Shown here: one piece after another, positions 36,607 to 46,797 of the stretch | Layout: each line of letters starts with the position of its first letter | Numbering within the stretch: position 1 is the stretch's first letter | Assembly (NCBI GenBank): GCA_012267385.1 | Contig: JAAXGW010000043.1 | Span: 62,001 to 126,000 of the forward strand | Length of the DNA stretch: 64,000 nt | Reading direction: 5' to 3' | Origin: OMG group bacterium | GTDB taxonomy: Bacteria; Pseudomonadota; Gammaproteobacteria; Pseudomonadales; Azotimanducaceae | The notes under the pieces: generated by a model | The model's database searches: none | The model's input: the letters and a program-made list of their open reading frames with translations, nothing else | Told to the model about the DNA's origin: nothing | Position numbers and translations under genes: made by a program

Positions 36607-36768
36607 ACACACTGAGCCAACACGAGTTAGCAACAAGTTTTGAACGAAATAATTTTATACATTTAATTCTGTACTTTAAATGCATAGGGGTTCATAGTGA
36701 GTAAGCTAATAATTTACACCTCGGATCGGTCTTTCTTTTCGTTCCCATAATCGTTCGGGTAAAGTTCA

Positions 36769-37272
36769 TTGAAGCGCATTCCAAACCACTCATTTACACT
36801 ACCAACAGCAACAATCGTAGTTCTGATCGCGTTGCTGGCGATTTGGCCTAGCTCTGAAGGTCAAATTCGTTCACCTCTATATTTGAACGAACTCGAAACA
36901 CTAGTCGTGCAAACGACCGAAGGATTGTCCGCTCAGTTTAAAGTCGTCACTGTCACCACCGACGCAGATCAAGCTCAAGGCTTAATGTACATTCGACATT
37001 TACCGATAGACCGGGGCATGCTCTTCTCGTATTCACGAAGTCAAATACTGAGTATGTGGATGAAAAACACCCATGTACCCTTGGATATGTGGTTTGTTGA
37101 CGATCGTGGTCAAATCCAAAAAGTTGTGACTCATACAGTACCACATTCTTTAGATTCGATACAGTCAGACACCCCGGTTCGAGCGGTTATTGAAGTCAAT
37201 GCTGGTCTAAGTTCACTGCTCGGAATTACTAAAGGTGCGGTCATAGATCATCGAGTCTTTCAGCAACTTTGA
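36769..37272 (+). CDS. DUF192-family exported protein
   Basis: 167 residues. Signal peptide TATIVVLIALLAIWPSSEG, then the DUF192 core: DADQAQGLMYIRHLPIDRGMLFSY, ILSMWMKNTHVPLDMWFVDDRGQI and AVIEVNAGLSSLLGITKGAVI. The family has no established biochemical role. Start is TTG 36769; there is no ATG nearby. It precedes the acyltransferase gene by 55 bp on the same strand. Confidence 0.85.
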   Translation: MKRIPNHSFTLPTATIVVLIALLAIWPSSEGQIRSPLYLNELETLVVQTTEGLSAQFKVVTVTTDADQAQGLMYIRHLPIDRGMLFSYSRSQILSMWMKNTHVPLDMWFVDDRGQIQKVVTHTVPHSLDSIQSDTPVRAVIEVNAGLSSLLGITKGAVIDHRVFQQL

Positions 37273-37327
37273 TGAGTTTTGATTTGCCAGAATCCTTGAT
37301 CATCTGTTTCAACGGGTTTGATGTCCA

Positions 37328-38257
37328 ATGAAGCACTTGTGGTTGCCTTGGTATTGGCCTACTTGGGCATTGTTCGGTCTAGGTTGGTGTGTAGCACGAC
37401 TACCGTTGGGACTGCAATATATAGTGGGTAGGTTGATTGCACGTATGTTCTTTTTCTTGGTTCCTAGACGGAAGGCAATCATTCGAGTGAATTTACAGTT
37501 AGCATTTCCCGAACTTACGACTGTACAACGCGACGAACTGGCAAGAAGGACTATCGATGAATTCTCAAGCAGCATGGTCGACACTCTGTTTGTTTGGTTC
37601 CGCGGCGTGCACACACTCTTGGAAAGAGTGAATATATCGGGACTTGAACAACTGCGCCATCGCGAACACTCGCAAGGCACGATCTTACTAGGCGCACACT
37701 TTGCTTCTCTAGATCTTTGTGGAACTGCTGTGAGCTATTGTTCACCCTTTCAAATCACCTACCGCGACATCAAAAATCCAGTGGCAAATTACTTCGCGGT
37801 CAGTCGCAGACGACGAGCGTATGAAAAGCTATATCTTGCAACAGAGTTAAAGACCGTGGTGAATGAATTGCGCAACGGTAAAACCGTTTGGATAGCAACA
37901 GATCAGGATATGGGGACTCGAAAAGCTACTTGTTTCGCACCCTTTTTTGGAGTTAAAGTATCGACAATCACTACCCCGTTTCGACTGGCACGTCTAACAG
38001 GTGCTCGGATCGTTTTGATGGCCCACTCACGGAACAACGAAGAACGAACTTGGGACGTTAAGTTTCATCCTATTGAGTTATCGAAGCTTGCAGCGCCTGA
38101 GTGTTATGTTGCCGACGCAACCAACGTCAATCGAGTGATTGAACAGGTCATTCGAAGTCAACCTGCGCAATATTTTTGGGTGCATCGTCGATTCAAGACG
38201 ATGGCGAACGGGCAGCGACGCGATTACCGTTTTAAGGAGTTCAAATCACGCGACTAG
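37328..38257 (+). CDS. Lipid A biosynthesis acyltransferase, LpxL/HtrB family
   Basis: 309 residues, the usual length. One N-terminal membrane anchor (WPTWALFGLGWCVARLPLGL), the catalytic HX4D motif in LLGAHFASLD, and the family segments ATDQDMG (for QD), TPFRLARLTGARI and YFWVHRRFK. It adds a secondary acyl chain to lipid A at the inner membrane. Which of LpxL, LpxM or LpxP cannot be decided. The 3' end overlaps the convergent ilvE by 12 bp. Confidence 0.88.
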   Translation: MKHLWLPWYWPTWALFGLGWCVARLPLGLQYIVGRLIARMFFFLVPRRKAIIRVNLQLAFPELTTVQRDELARRTIDEFSSSMVDTLFVWFRGVHTLLERVNISGLEQLRHREHSQGTILLGAHFASLDLCGTAVSYCSPFQITYRDIKNPVANYFAVSRRRRAYEKLYLATELKTVVNELRNGKTVWIATDQDMGTRKATCFAPFFGVKVSTITTPFRLARLTGARIVLMAHSRNNEERTWDVKFHPIELSKLAAPECYVADATNVNRVIEQVIRSQPAQYFWVHRRFKTMANGQRRDYRFKEFKSRD

Positions 38258-39190
38258 GGTGAGCCATTCAGGATGGTTTGTACTCTTGCCTTGAACCTGG
38301 GCAAAGTACATTTCTTGTAGCTGTTCTGTTACAGGGCCACGAGTACCATCGCCAATGGTACGACTGTCCAATTCACAAACGGGGACGACTTCAGCAGCGG
38401 TACCAGTCATAAAGCATTCATCTGCGATGTAAAACTCATCTCGAGTGATTCTGCGTTCGATAACTTCATACCCAAGTTCTTTAGCAAACGTCATAATCGT
38501 ATCGCGTGTGATGCCCGAAAGACATGACGTGAGTTCGGGCGTTTGAATGACGCCATTTTTTACTAAGAAAACGTTTTCGCCTGTACCTTCCGCAACATAC
38601 CCCTCATTGTCGAGCATCAATGCCTCATCATAGCCACCGTCGAGTGCTTCGGATAGTGCTAATACAGAATTGATGTAATGGCCGATAGCTTTAGCTTTAC
38701 ACATGCTGATATTTACGTGGTGGCGAGTGTAAGACGACGTTTGGACTCGAATACCGTTAGCAAGAGCGGCAGGGTCCATGTAGCTGGGCCATGACCAGGC
38801 TGCAACACAGACATTCACCGACAATCCTTTGGCGCGTAGTCCCATAGCTTCTGAGCCTAAGAACGCTATAGGTCGAATGTATGCGGATTCCAACTGATTG
38901 CGTCGCACCGTATCCACTTGTACATCAATGAGAGTATCGTATGAGAAAGGGATGTTCATTCGTAAGATTTTTGCCGAGTCAAAGAATCTTCGAGTGTGAT
39001 CGTGAAGTCTGAATATTTGAGGTCCTTGCGAACTAGCGTAAGCGCGGACACCTTCAAAACAGCCAACTCCATAATGCAAAGTGTGTGTTAAAACATGCAC
39101 TTTGGCATCCCGCCAATCTACAAAATCACCGTTCAGCCAAATAGTGCCATCGCGGTCTGCGAAACTAGCTGGCGTTGCTACCATATTCAC
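38246..39190 (-). CDS. ilvE: Branched-chain amino acid aminotransferase
   Basis: 314 residues, fold-type IV PLP enzyme. Motifs: LHYGVGCFEGVRAY, RPIAFLG, the PLP-Lys region MCKAKAIGHYINSVLA, EALMLDNEGYVAEGTGENVFLV and FMTGTAAEVVPV. It makes leucine, isoleucine and valine from their keto acids. It stands alone, divergent from argE. ATG 39190 or the ATG two codons later can be the start. Confidence 0.94.
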   Translation of the reverse strand: MNMVATPASFADRDGTIWLNGDFVDWRDAKVHVLTHTLHYGVGCFEGVRAYASSQGPQIFRLHDHTRRFFDSAKILRMNIPFSYDTLIDVQVDTVRRNQLESAYIRPIAFLGSEAMGLRAKGLSVNVCVAAWSWPSYMDPAALANGIRVQTSSYTRHHVNISMCKAKAIGHYINSVLALSEALDGGYDEALMLDNEGYVAEGTGENVFLVKNGVIQTPELTSCLSGITRDTIMTFAKELGYEVIERRITRDEFYIADECFMTGTAAEVVPVCELDSRTIGDGTRGPVTEQLQEMYFAQVQGKSTNHPEWLTLVA

Positions 39191-39239
39191 ACATCCTCAG
39201 TAAACTAATTTAAAGATTAAAGAGCGACCTAGATTCTCC

Positions 39240-40391
39240 ATGACGGCAGTGTCCATACCTAGTTTTTCAGAAATGCTTGGTGCATTAGTACAGACACCGT
39301 CTGTCAGCAATCTCTCGCGCGAGCTTGATTGTAGTAATCGCGCGGTCGTTGAACTCTTAGCAACGTGGCTGGAAGATCTTGGTTTTGATATTTCAATCCA
39401 GTCGTTACCGAACAATATTAAATTCAATCTGGTCGCGCGGAAAGGTGAGGGAACAGGAGGTTTACTGCTTTCTGGTCATACCGACACGGTCGCGTGCAAT
39501 CCCGAACTGTGGACTAGTGATCCGTTTGAATTGACGTCTAGGGATGACAAGTTCTTTGGTCTCGGTACTTGCGATATGAAAGGATTTTTTCCGACGATAC
39601 TCGAGATCTTAGAGCACACATCCTCAACCAAACTGACAAAACCGATTACCGTATTAGCCACGGCTGACGAAGAGACGGACATGGCGGGTGCAAGACACTT
39701 ACTAGACACTGAAGAGCTGACTGCTGAAGCGGCTATTATTGGGGAACCGACATCATTAGAAACGGTAACCGCGCACAAAGGGATATTTACCATGAAGATC
39801 ACAACGCGTGGTAGATCAGCTCATTCGTCAGACCCAAATCTTGGAATTAACGCGCTCGAGGGGATGCACGAAATACTCACCGCGCTCCTTAATTATCGTG
39901 AAGTTCTTCGTCAGCGTCATCACCATGAAGCCTTCGATATTCCTTATCCAACCATGAATCTTGGGTGCCTTCATGCCGGTGATAGTGCGAATCGAATTTG
40001 CAATAGCGCAGAACTTTTAATCGACTGTCGAACGCTTCCCGGAATGTCCAGTACCCAGGTGGCAGAAGAGCTAAGGCATCACCTAGAGTCGCTTGATTCA
40101 AAAGTAGGTATGCCTATCGACGTCGAGTTAGGAATGCCTCCGATCGAACCGTTTTCTGCAAACTCTGACTCGAGGTTATCGAAACTCATGGAACAACTAA
40201 CGGGAAAAACGGTTAAGACCGTTGCATTCGGTACTGAGGCACCGTTTTTGCAGAGTATGGGTCTTGATACGATTGTGTTCGGTCCTGGGTCTATTGATCA
40301 AGCACATCAAGTCGACGAATATTTGTCTCTTGACCAGGTGCGAACCGCGCAGGATACCTTGGTTCGTGTTCTTGATGCTTATTGTTTTTGA
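39240..40391 (+). CDS. argE: Acetylornithine deacetylase
   Basis: 383 residues, M20 metallopeptidase fold. Metal and catalytic residues in LLSGHTDTVAC, GLGTCDMKGFF, ATADEETDMAGARHL and IIGEPTSL; the C-terminal GTEAPFLQSMGLDTIVFGPGSIDQAHQVDEYL supplies the last His. LPN-N-K-FNLVA near the N-terminus fits ArgE rather than DapE. It releases ornithine in arginine synthesis. Start ATG 39240, 49 bp from divergent ilvE. Confidence 0.92.
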   Translation: MTAVSIPSFSEMLGALVQTPSVSNLSRELDCSNRAVVELLATWLEDLGFDISIQSLPNNIKFNLVARKGEGTGGLLLSGHTDTVACNPELWTSDPFELTSRDDKFFGLGTCDMKGFFPTILEILEHTSSTKLTKPITVLATADEETDMAGARHLLDTEELTAEAAIIGEPTSLETVTAHKGIFTMKITTRGRSAHSSDPNLGINALEGMHEILTALLNYREVLRQRHHHEAFDIPYPTMNLGCLHAGDSANRICNSAELLIDCRTLPGMSSTQVAEELRHHLESLDSKVGMPIDVELGMPPIEPFSANSDSRLSKLMEQLTGKTVKTVAFGTEAPFLQSMGLDTIVFGPGSIDQAHQVDEYLSLDQVRTAQDTLVRVLDAYCF

Positions 40392-40466
40392 TCGAAACCT
40401 CCACACAATGACGTATCAATCATCGAAGGAGACACGTCGCTAACGACGGAGATTACAGTGTAAGCT

Positions 40467-41504
40467 CTAATGGAAATGGAAAGACTGCACGTAGTCGACG
40501 AGACGCTTAACGTTTTTGACAGGTGTCGATGGAATGATACCGTGTCCCAAGTTGAAAATGTGCCCAGGTTTTGCGGCAACATCAGAAAGAATTCGTCGAG
40601 CATGCTCAATAACCACCTTCTCATCAGCACATAACGCGATTGGATCCATGTTACCCTGAATTGCTCTGCACTGTAAGCCTTCCCACACTTCTATAAGTCG
40701 AGGTCGCCAATCGAGTGCAAGAACATCGGGTCCTGTTTGATACATAGTCTTTAGCAAATGCGTGTTGCCCGTACCGAAGTAAATTCTTGGTATAGTATCG
40801 TTTATACCATTGAATAGTTGCTGAGTAAATGGAAAGACATATGTCTCATACTCTCTAATTCCTAGACATCCTACCCAACTGTCAAAAATTTGAATTGCAT
40901 CCGCACCCGATCGGATTTGGAGATTTACGTAGTCGATTACCGATAGCGTAATCTTCTCAAGAAGTTCGAACCAACTGTTTGGCCATTGATACATGAACTT
41001 CCTCACATTCTGGAATTGATGTGATCCCTGACCCTCGATAGCGTACGCAGCGAGAGTTAAGGGTGCGCCGGCAAATCCGATTAGACTGACATCGGATGGA
41101 AGATCCTCTAAAACATTTTTAATGGTCTGTGCAATGTATCCACAGTCTTCTTCAGCCTCCAGTCTCCGCAAACGGGAGCTATCACGCGGTTCACGGATTG
41201 GATTAGCGAAACGCGGCCCCACACCTTCGAAGTAATCCAACTCCAATCCCATTGGATGAAGCATCGGCAGTAGGTCAGCGAAGACGATCGCAGCGTCAAC
41301 GCCGAGTATCCGCTGTGCGTCCAACGTGACTCTTGCGGCTAAGTCAGGATTTGTGAAGAAATCTAGACTCTTGGTATTCCCTTTGACAGCCCGATATTCC
41401 GGCATGTACCGACCAGCCTGACGGTTTAACCAAATCGGCGTATATTCTGTAGGTTCTCCTCGACACGCTTTCAGAAATGTCGTGTCCCGAGGTCGAGCAA
41501 TCAT
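40467..41504 (-). CDS. hemE: Uroporphyrinogen decarboxylase
   Basis: 345 residues. YTPIWLNRQAGRYMPEYR is the N-terminal signature (usually PVWLMRQAGRYLPEYR), followed by FADLLPMLHPMGLELDYFEGVGP, GFAGAPLTLAAYAIEGQGS, FDSWVGCLG and NLGHGIIPSTPVKNV. It decarboxylates uroporphyrinogen III to coproporphyrinogen III in heme synthesis. Its start overlaps the fabV stop by 4 bp. Confidence 0.96.
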   Translation of the reverse strand: MIARPRDTTFLKACRGEPTEYTPIWLNRQAGRYMPEYRAVKGNTKSLDFFTNPDLAARVTLDAQRILGVDAAIVFADLLPMLHPMGLELDYFEGVGPRFANPIREPRDSSRLRRLEAEEDCGYIAQTIKNVLEDLPSDVSLIGFAGAPLTLAAYAIEGQGSHQFQNVRKFMYQWPNSWFELLEKITLSVIDYVNLQIRSGADAIQIFDSWVGCLGIREYETYVFPFTQQLFNGINDTIPRIYFGTGNTHLLKTMYQTGPDVLALDWRPRLIEVWEGLQCRAIQGNMDPIALCADEKVVIEHARRILSDVAAKPGHIFNLGHGIIPSTPVKNVKRLVDYVQSFHFH

Positions 41505-42691
41505 CCCTGCAAGGGGACCGGGTTGACCTCCGCGTCGTAATCGACTTCAGGGTGTCCAAAACCGAACAGTCTCAAAAAATCTACCTGAAATCCGCTGACA
41601 TCGGCAAGTTCATGGACGTTTTCCGAATTGATCCGTTCCCAGCTCTTCGCAACACTTGCTTGCACTGTTTCGTCGAGTTCATAGTTATCCATACGAATTC
41701 GTCCGGAGTCATCCTCTCGACGAGGCTCTTGATATAGTTGCTCACTAAAGAGTCGATGGATGTGCTGAATACAGTTTTCGTGAGTGCCCTTTGTTTTCAT
41801 CTCTTGAAACAAGATTGAAAAGTACAAAGGTACTACTGGGATCGCGGTACTTGCTTGAGTAACGACCGCTTTGAGAACAGCTACGGACGCTTCGACTCCA
41901 GATTGACCAAATCGGTGATTTAGCTTATGACAAGTCTCGTCGAGGTGTTCTTTAGCTTTACCAATCGTTCCACCGCGATAGATCGGCCAAGTGAGTTCAT
42001 TACCTAAATAGGTGTACGCAACGGTTTTAAAGTTCTGGGCCAGTACTCCAGCTTCTGCAAGTGCTTCGATCCAAAATTCCCAATCTTCTCCGCCCATGAC
42101 TGCTATCGTCGATCGGATTTCTTCGTCCGTCGCTTCGTCAAGTTCGATCTCTGCGACTTCACAACTCCCGGTAAGTACATCAAGCTTTAGAGTGCGTGAA
42201 CTCATGGTTTGTCCAATGGGTTTGATCGCCGACCGAAACACTTCACCTGTTTTCGGGTGGGTACGGATCGGTGCCGCGAGGCTATAAATCAGTAGATCAA
42301 TTGAACCTATATTGTTCTGAATAGCTCTTATCACTTCAGCTTTGGTATGGTCAGCGAACGCGTCGTCATTGATTGTGTGTGAGAACAGATTAGTTGAATT
42401 TGCGAGCTGATCAAAGGCAACGTTGTTGTACCAACCTGCGGAACCAGTTTTCCTTTCGCTGGGTTCTTTTTCAAATGACACACCAACGGTGTTCGCACCA
42501 CAGCCAAAGGCTGCTGATATGCGCGAGGCTAAACCGTACCCTGCGGAACAACCGACAATAAGAGCGTTGGAGGAACCTTTTACTTGCGGCCTTCCACGCA
42601 CATAGTTAACTTGGTCTTGCACGTTTTTAGCACAACCAGTCGGATGTGCCGTCGTACATATGAAACCACGAATTCTTGGTTTGACAATCAT
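41501..42691 (-). CDS. fabV: Trans-2-enoyl-ACP/CoA reductase, FabV type
   Basis: 396 residues. FabV N-terminus (MIVKPRIRGFICTTAHPTGC), the NAD site GCSAGYGLASRISAAFGCGA, and the catalytic YX8K in YRGGTIGKAKEHL, longer than FabI-type spacing. It reduces enoyl thioesters in fatty-acid synthesis; FabV enzymes are commonly triclosan-tolerant. It overlaps hemE, so the two are probably co-transcribed. The 188 bp upstream are shared with divergent dapD. Confidence 0.93.
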   Translation of the reverse strand: MIVKPRIRGFICTTAHPTGCAKNVQDQVNYVRGRPQVKGSSNALIVGCSAGYGLASRISAAFGCGANTVGVSFEKEPSERKTGSAGWYNNVAFDQLANSTNLFSHTINDDAFADHTKAEVIRAIQNNIGSIDLLIYSLAAPIRTHPKTGEVFRSAIKPIGQTMSSRTLKLDVLTGSCEVAEIELDEATDEEIRSTIAVMGGEDWEFWIEALAEAGVLAQNFKTVAYTYLGNELTWPIYRGGTIGKAKEHLDETCHKLNHRFGQSGVEASVAVLKAVVTQASTAIPVVPLYFSILFQEMKTKGTHENCIQHIHRLFSEQLYQEPRREDDSGRIRMDNYELDETVQASVAKSWERINSENVHELADVSGFQVDFLRLFGFGHPEVDYDAEVNPVPLQG

Positions 42692-42879
42692 CAGGATTCC
42701 CTATTCTAAAGATGCAGAATTCAGTGACACACTCTAGTTGTAAGAAAACCTAGAGTTATAGCTTCGAAGGGTATAGAGTTGTCTGCGAAGTTCTCGAGGC
42801 TCTTTGAGAACAGTAAATAGACAGAAATATTGGAACCCACATAATTGCATCAGTTGGATGAGTTTTTAGGAAAACTAGT

Positions 42880-43713
42880 TTGAACAACGAACAGGTTATC
42901 AATCGAGGTTGGGAACAACGAGGCTCGTACTCTTCGACGACAGAAGGTCCCGTACGTAGTGCGGTTGACGAGACTCTTGTCGCGCTCGACAATGGCACAT
43001 TGAGAGTTGCCGAAAAACTCAATGGTGAATGGGTTGTTCATCAGTGGTTAAAAAAAGCCGTGTTACTCAGCTTTGTCCTGAATCCGTTTACGCGGCTCGC
43101 TACACAGAACGACACATTAACTTGGTGGGATAAAGTACCTTCAAAGTTTTCGGGTTGGGATGCGGAAGAATTCAGTTCACGAGGTTTTCGTGCGGTTCCT
43201 GGTGCTTTTGTACGACACTCGGCATACATCGCTCCTAATGTCGTACTCATGCCGTGCTTCGTCAACGTTGGAGCGCATATCGGTCGTGGTACGATGATTG
43301 ACACATGGGCAACCGTAGGATCTTGTGCACAGATCGGAAAAAACTGCCACATTTCGGGAGGAACGGGCATCGGCGGAGTACTTGAACCGTTACAGGCTAA
43401 TCCAGTTATAGTCGAAGATAACTGTTTTATCGGTGCGCGCTCGGAAATTGTTGAAGGTGTTATCGTCGAGGAAGGTTCAGTACTGTCGATGGGGGTCTTC
43501 ATTGGAGCATCGACGAAAATTTACGACACTCAATCGGGTCAAATTCTTCGTGGTCGCATACCGGCGTACTCGGTAGTTGTACCGGGCTCACTTCCAATGC
43601 AGAATAAAAACGTCGATGGATCGAATCCCAACTTATACTGTGCAGTCATCATTAAGAAAGTCGACGCTAACACAAGGGCAAAGACTTCGATTAACGAGCT
43701 GTTGCGTGATTAG
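42880..43713 (+). CDS. dapD: Tetrahydrodipicolinate N-succinyltransferase
   Basis: 277 residues, left-handed beta-helix: hexapeptide repeats run from [21 protein letters not shown] through [25 protein letters not shown] to [13 protein letters not shown]. The N-terminal helical part and the C-terminal [23 protein letters not shown] match DapD. It succinylates tetrahydrodipicolinate in lysine/diaminopimelate synthesis. Start is TTG 42880. Its end overlaps convergent folA by 4 bp. Confidence 0.95.
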   Translation: MNNEQVINRGWEQRGSYSSTTEGPVRSAVDETLVALDNGTLRVAEKLNGEWVVHQWLKKAVLLSFVLNPFTRLATQNDTLTWWDKVPSKFSGWDAEEFSSRGFRAVPGAFVRHSAYIAPNVVLMPCFVNVGAHIGRGTMIDTWATVGSCAQIGKNCHISGGTGIGGVLEPLQANPVIVEDNCFIGARSEIVEGVIVEEGSVLSMGVFIGASTKIYDTQSGQILRGRIPAYSVVVPGSLPMQNKNVDGSNPNLYCAVIIKKVDANTRAKTSINELLRD

Positions 43714-44213
43714 GAAGATCGTTCATACTGCCTAATGTCATACGAATAATCGTGCTCTGAATCCTGAGGATGATGAGATTCAGTGACAAGTGTCCATCGG
43801 CTTTCGTCATATATTGGAAAGTAGGCATCGCCCTGAATCTCAGCGTTCACCGTAGTTGCGTACAACCTCTGTGCATGAACCAATGCCTCCGCATACACAC
43901 TGGTACCTCCAATTACAAAACACTCTTCGATCCTCTTCGTGTCACAGTGTTGTTTCGCGTGATCCAAAGCTTCTTTGAGCGAGTGAACGATGACTACGTT
44001 CTTCCAGTTCTGTGTTGTACGTGTCATAACGATATTTAAGCGGTTTGGAAGCGGCGACGCGATCGACTCAAAAGTTTTTCGACCCATTATCACTGGCTTG
44101 CCTAGCGTCCGGTCTTTGAAATACTTGAGCTCGTTTGGGAGCTTCCATGGTAATTTATTGTTGCGACCAATCACTCGATTGCGAGACATGGCCCAAATGA
44201 GAGAAATGATCAC
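43710..44213 (-). CDS. folA: Dihydrofolate reductase
   Basis: 167 residues. [48 protein letters not shown] and [14 protein letters not shown] are all canonical. It regenerates tetrahydrofolate, completing the loop with thyA upstream. GTG 44213 is the start. The 264 bp between it and thyA show no gene or clear hairpin. Confidence 0.95.
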   Translation of the reverse strand: MIISLIWAMSRNRVIGRNNKLPWKLPNELKYFKDRTLGKPVIMGRKTFESIASPLPNRLNIVMTRTTQNWKNVVIVHSLKEALDHAKQHCDTKRIEECFVIGGTSVYAEALVHAQRLYATTVNAEIQGDAYFPIYDESRWTLVTESHHPQDSEHDYSYDIRQYERSS

Positions 44214-44477
44214 GGTTTATTCACAGTAAGTTGCTAGCCAAAAACTAAGGGGAAGTTCGACTCACGCATTCGACAACAATGAACGCCATTTCGATCAAGA
44301 CCTAAGGCAGGAGTAGTTCTAACACGATTTCGAGTGTAACACAAACGACCCAGCCAACTTTATCGATCAGTGGAATTCGTTGCAGGACTGCGTATCACTG
44401 TACTGGTAGGTGTTCGATAGGTAGAGTGGTTTGCGGGCTACGCCGACTTGGTAATTTGCATTGTTCCAGAGCTGTCG

Positions 44478-45272
44478 TTACACGGAAATGTCTGCCTTCA
44501 GGACTTCGTGGCTGGTGTAATTAACGATTCGAATGTCCTCGTATCGAAACTCAAACAGATCGGTAATCGCGGGATTGAGTTCCAGTTGCGGTAGTTCGAG
44601 AGGTTCGCGCTCTAATTGTGCTTTCGTTTGTTCCAAGTGATTTACATACAAGTGTGCGTCACCGAAGGTGTGGACAAATTCACCTGGCTCTAAATTGGTT
44701 ACCTGAGCGACCATGTGTGTGAGCAGAGAATAACTTGCGATATTGAACGGTACCCCCAAAAAGACGTCGGCACTTCTTTGATAAAGTTGGCAGGACAACC
44801 TATCTTGCGCAACGTAGAACTGAAAAAAAGTGTGGCATGGTGGCAGTGCCATCTTGTCGATATATTCAACATTCCAAGCTGAGACCAAATGGCGTCTTGA
44901 AGACGGATTCGTACGAATAGAATCGACAACCCGTGAAATTTGATCAATAAACTCACCGTTCGCGCATGGCCATGAGCGCCATTGATAGCCGTAAACGGGA
45001 CCTAAGTCACCATTTTCATCTGCCCATTCATCCCAAATATGAACATTGTTCTCTTGAAGATAACGGATGTTTGAAGAGCCCGACAATAACCAGAGCAATT
45101 CATGCACGATTCCGCGAACAAACATCTTCTTGGTGGTTACTAACGGGAATCCATCACTTAGATCGACCCGAAATTGATGCCCAAAAACAGACAGAGTCCC
45201 CGTCCCAGTTCGATCTTCCTTCGGTACGCCTTCATCGACAATTCTTTGTAGTAATTCAAGATACTGTTTCAT
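44478..45272 (-). CDS. thyA: Thymidylate synthase
   Basis: 264 residues, the exact size of E. coli ThyA. Catalytic Cys in [13 protein letters not shown], phosphate Arg in [21 protein letters not shown], plus [19 protein letters not shown] and VYGYQWRSW. It methylates dUMP to dTMP with methylene-THF. The start overlaps the lgt stop by 4 bp, the standard lgt-thyA arrangement. Confidence 0.97.
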   Translation of the reverse strand: MKQYLELLQRIVDEGVPKEDRTGTGTLSVFGHQFRVDLSDGFPLVTTKKMFVRGIVHELLWLLSGSSNIRYLQENNVHIWDEWADENGDLGPVYGYQWRSWPCANGEFIDQISRVVDSIRTNPSSRRHLVSAWNVEYIDKMALPPCHTFFQFYVAQDRLSCQLYQRSADVFLGVPFNIASYSLLTHMVAQVTNLEPGEFVHTFGDAHLYVNHLEQTKAQLEREPLELPQLELNPAITDLFEFRYEDIRIVNYTSHEVLKADISV

Positions 45273-46102
45273 GGTTTAGAGCGATCTGTTAAATATTTAT
45301 TGACTGTGGGGACTAGCAGTAAGACGCCAATCAGAATCATTGGAATTGACAGTAATTGTCCCATGGTGAGCCAGTTTCCTGCGATGAATCCAAGTTCAAC
45401 ATCGGGTTCGCGAAACGTCTCGGTAAAACACCGACCGACACCGTATAGTAGGAAGAATAGGCCGCTGACGGCTCCACGGTCTCTTGGTTTTCGAGAGAAC
45501 CACCACAATAAGCTAAAAACGACTACTCCAGTTACAAAAGCCTGATACAAGCTCGAAACGTGGCGCGTGAACTCTTCGTATTCACCTACACAGGTAGGGT
45601 TAAGAGCTGCAACCGCGTGGCAGGGAAAATGCACTCCCAAAAAGCTCTCTGTTGCCCGTCCAGGCAACTCAGTGTTAATGAAGTTTCCCAGTCGTCCGAT
45701 TCCGATACCGATGGGCACAACTGGAACTATAAAGTCTGTCACACTAAAGAAAGCAGTTTTATTTAACTTGCACCAAAGGAGGATAGTTGTTGCTACACCG
45801 ATGACACCCCCATGAAAAGACATACCACCTTCCCAGACCTTCACTGCCCAGAACGGATCGGCTAAGAATTTATCAAAGCCATAGAACAAAACGAACCCAA
45901 ACCGACCGCCAAGAAGTGTACCGACAATTCCCCAAAACAGTAGATCATTCCATTGTTGGACAGTTAAGTTAGAATGAGTTTTTAGCCGCTTTCGACCTAA
46001 GCCATAACAAACGGTAAAAGCAACGACGTAAAGTAGCCCGTACCATCGAAAGGAAATCGGTCCGAGAGAAAAAATTATTGGATTTATGTCAGGATAGTTC
46101 AA
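45269..46102 (-). CDS. lgt: Prolipoprotein diacylglyceryl transferase
   Basis: 277 residues, multi-pass inner-membrane enzyme. Family motifs: [35 protein letters not shown] (conserved His) and the Lgt signature [22 protein letters not shown]. It transfers diacylglyceryl to the lipobox Cys of prolipoproteins, such as the lipoproteins seen in this window. Start ATG 46102, divergent from the disrupted NRDE gene. Confidence 0.96.
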   Translation of the reverse strand: MNYPDINPIIFSLGPISFRWYGLLYVVAFTVCYGLGRKRLKTHSNLTVQQWNDLLFWGIVGTLLGGRFGFVLFYGFDKFLADPFWAVKVWEGGMSFHGGVIGVATTILLWCKLNKTAFFSVTDFIVPVVPIGIGIGRLGNFINTELPGRATESFLGVHFPCHAVAALNPTCVGEYEEFTRHVSSLYQAFVTGVVVFSLLWWFSRKPRDRGAVSGLFFLLYGVGRCFTETFREPDVELGFIAGNWLTMGQLLSIPMILIGVLLLVPTVNKYLTDRSKP

Positions 46103-46257
46103 TGCGTGTCTTTCATAGGACGGTGTTTTGAGACCGAAAGTTTGAATAAATCGGGCTTAAAACTATTGCATGAAGAAATTGTAATTGAGACACGAGATTG
46201 TTACTTCTCGATCTTCGGATTGTCCTGTTTGCGATTATTTCGAATGGAGTTGAATCT

Positions 46258-46723
46258 GTGTGCTTGATACTTATCGCATTCAGGGTTGACCAAAAGTACC
46301 CGTTGCTAGTAGCCGCGAATCGAGACGAATATTTCGCTCGCCCGACAAGTGCTGCTCACTATTGGTCGGACCATCCAAACATTTTTGGCGGTCGAGACTT
46401 ACAGGAACTGGGTACTTGGATGGGAGTTACTACTACTGGACGATTCGCCGCTGTGGCGAACTGGTCGCGGAACAACGAACGAGCATCCGATTACCGTTCA
46501 CGCGGTGAGTTGGTTCGAGACTTTCTTCTTACGGAAATCATGTCGCTGGAGTATGTGCGTTCGATACCGTTCAGCGAATACCGCGGGTGCAATTTGATCG
46601 TATATGATGGAGTTGATTTAGCTTTTTGGAGCAATCACGAGAATTTCTTTACAGAATTCAATTCAGGATATCACGTGATCACCAATGCAAATTTAGACAA
46701 CAACTCGCTTCGGGCTAAATCTG
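46258..46723 (+). pseudogene. NRDE/TANGO2-family gene, 5' part, interrupted by a mobile element
   Basis: GTG 46258 opens CLILIAFRV, then LLVAANRDEYFARPTSAAHYW, which contains the NRDE motif that names the family, and GGRDLQELGTWMGVTTTGRFAAVANW. The reading frame runs into the left terminal repeat of the element and stops at TAA 46738-46740. The missing C-terminal half is found at 49973-50221. Intact members are about 250 residues; their biochemical role is not firmly settled. The TAAATCTG at 46716-46723 is the left copy of the target duplication. Confidence 0.9.
46716..46723. repeat. Target-site duplication, left copy (TAAATCTG)
   Basis: Identical to 49973-49980. The neighbouring bases differ between the two sides except for one chance C, which together with the GGG-starting inverted repeats fixes the element boundaries. 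Confidence 0.9.
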
Positions 46724-46749
46724 GGGCATTATATATTTAACTTGACAAA
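46724..46749. repeat. Left terminal inverted repeat (IRL)
   Basis: Begins GGGCATTATAT and ends ATTTAACTTGACAAA. It differs from the right repeat only at positions 4 and 11. It contains TTGACA (46742-46747), used as a -35 box, and supplies the TAA that ends the truncated NRDE frame. Confidence 0.92.
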
Positions 46750-46770
46750 TACCTGATTTTATGGTATAGT
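46742..46770 (+). promoter_or_regulatory. Transposase promoter with -35 inside the left inverted repeat
   Basis: TTGACA (46742-46747), a 17-bp spacer and TATAGT (46765-46770) preceded by TGG, an extended -10. Expected start of transcription is about 46777, 20 bases before the transposase ATG. The match to the sigma-70 consensus is near-perfect. Confidence 0.8.
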
Positions 46771-46797
46771 TACCACCTATACAGTGGAGTTGAAAGT

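Noticed and set aside
44214-44477. Possible small RNA or gene in the 264-bp gap between thyA and folA
   Set aside because: No ORF with RBS, no strong hairpin with T tract and no recognisable RNA family pattern.
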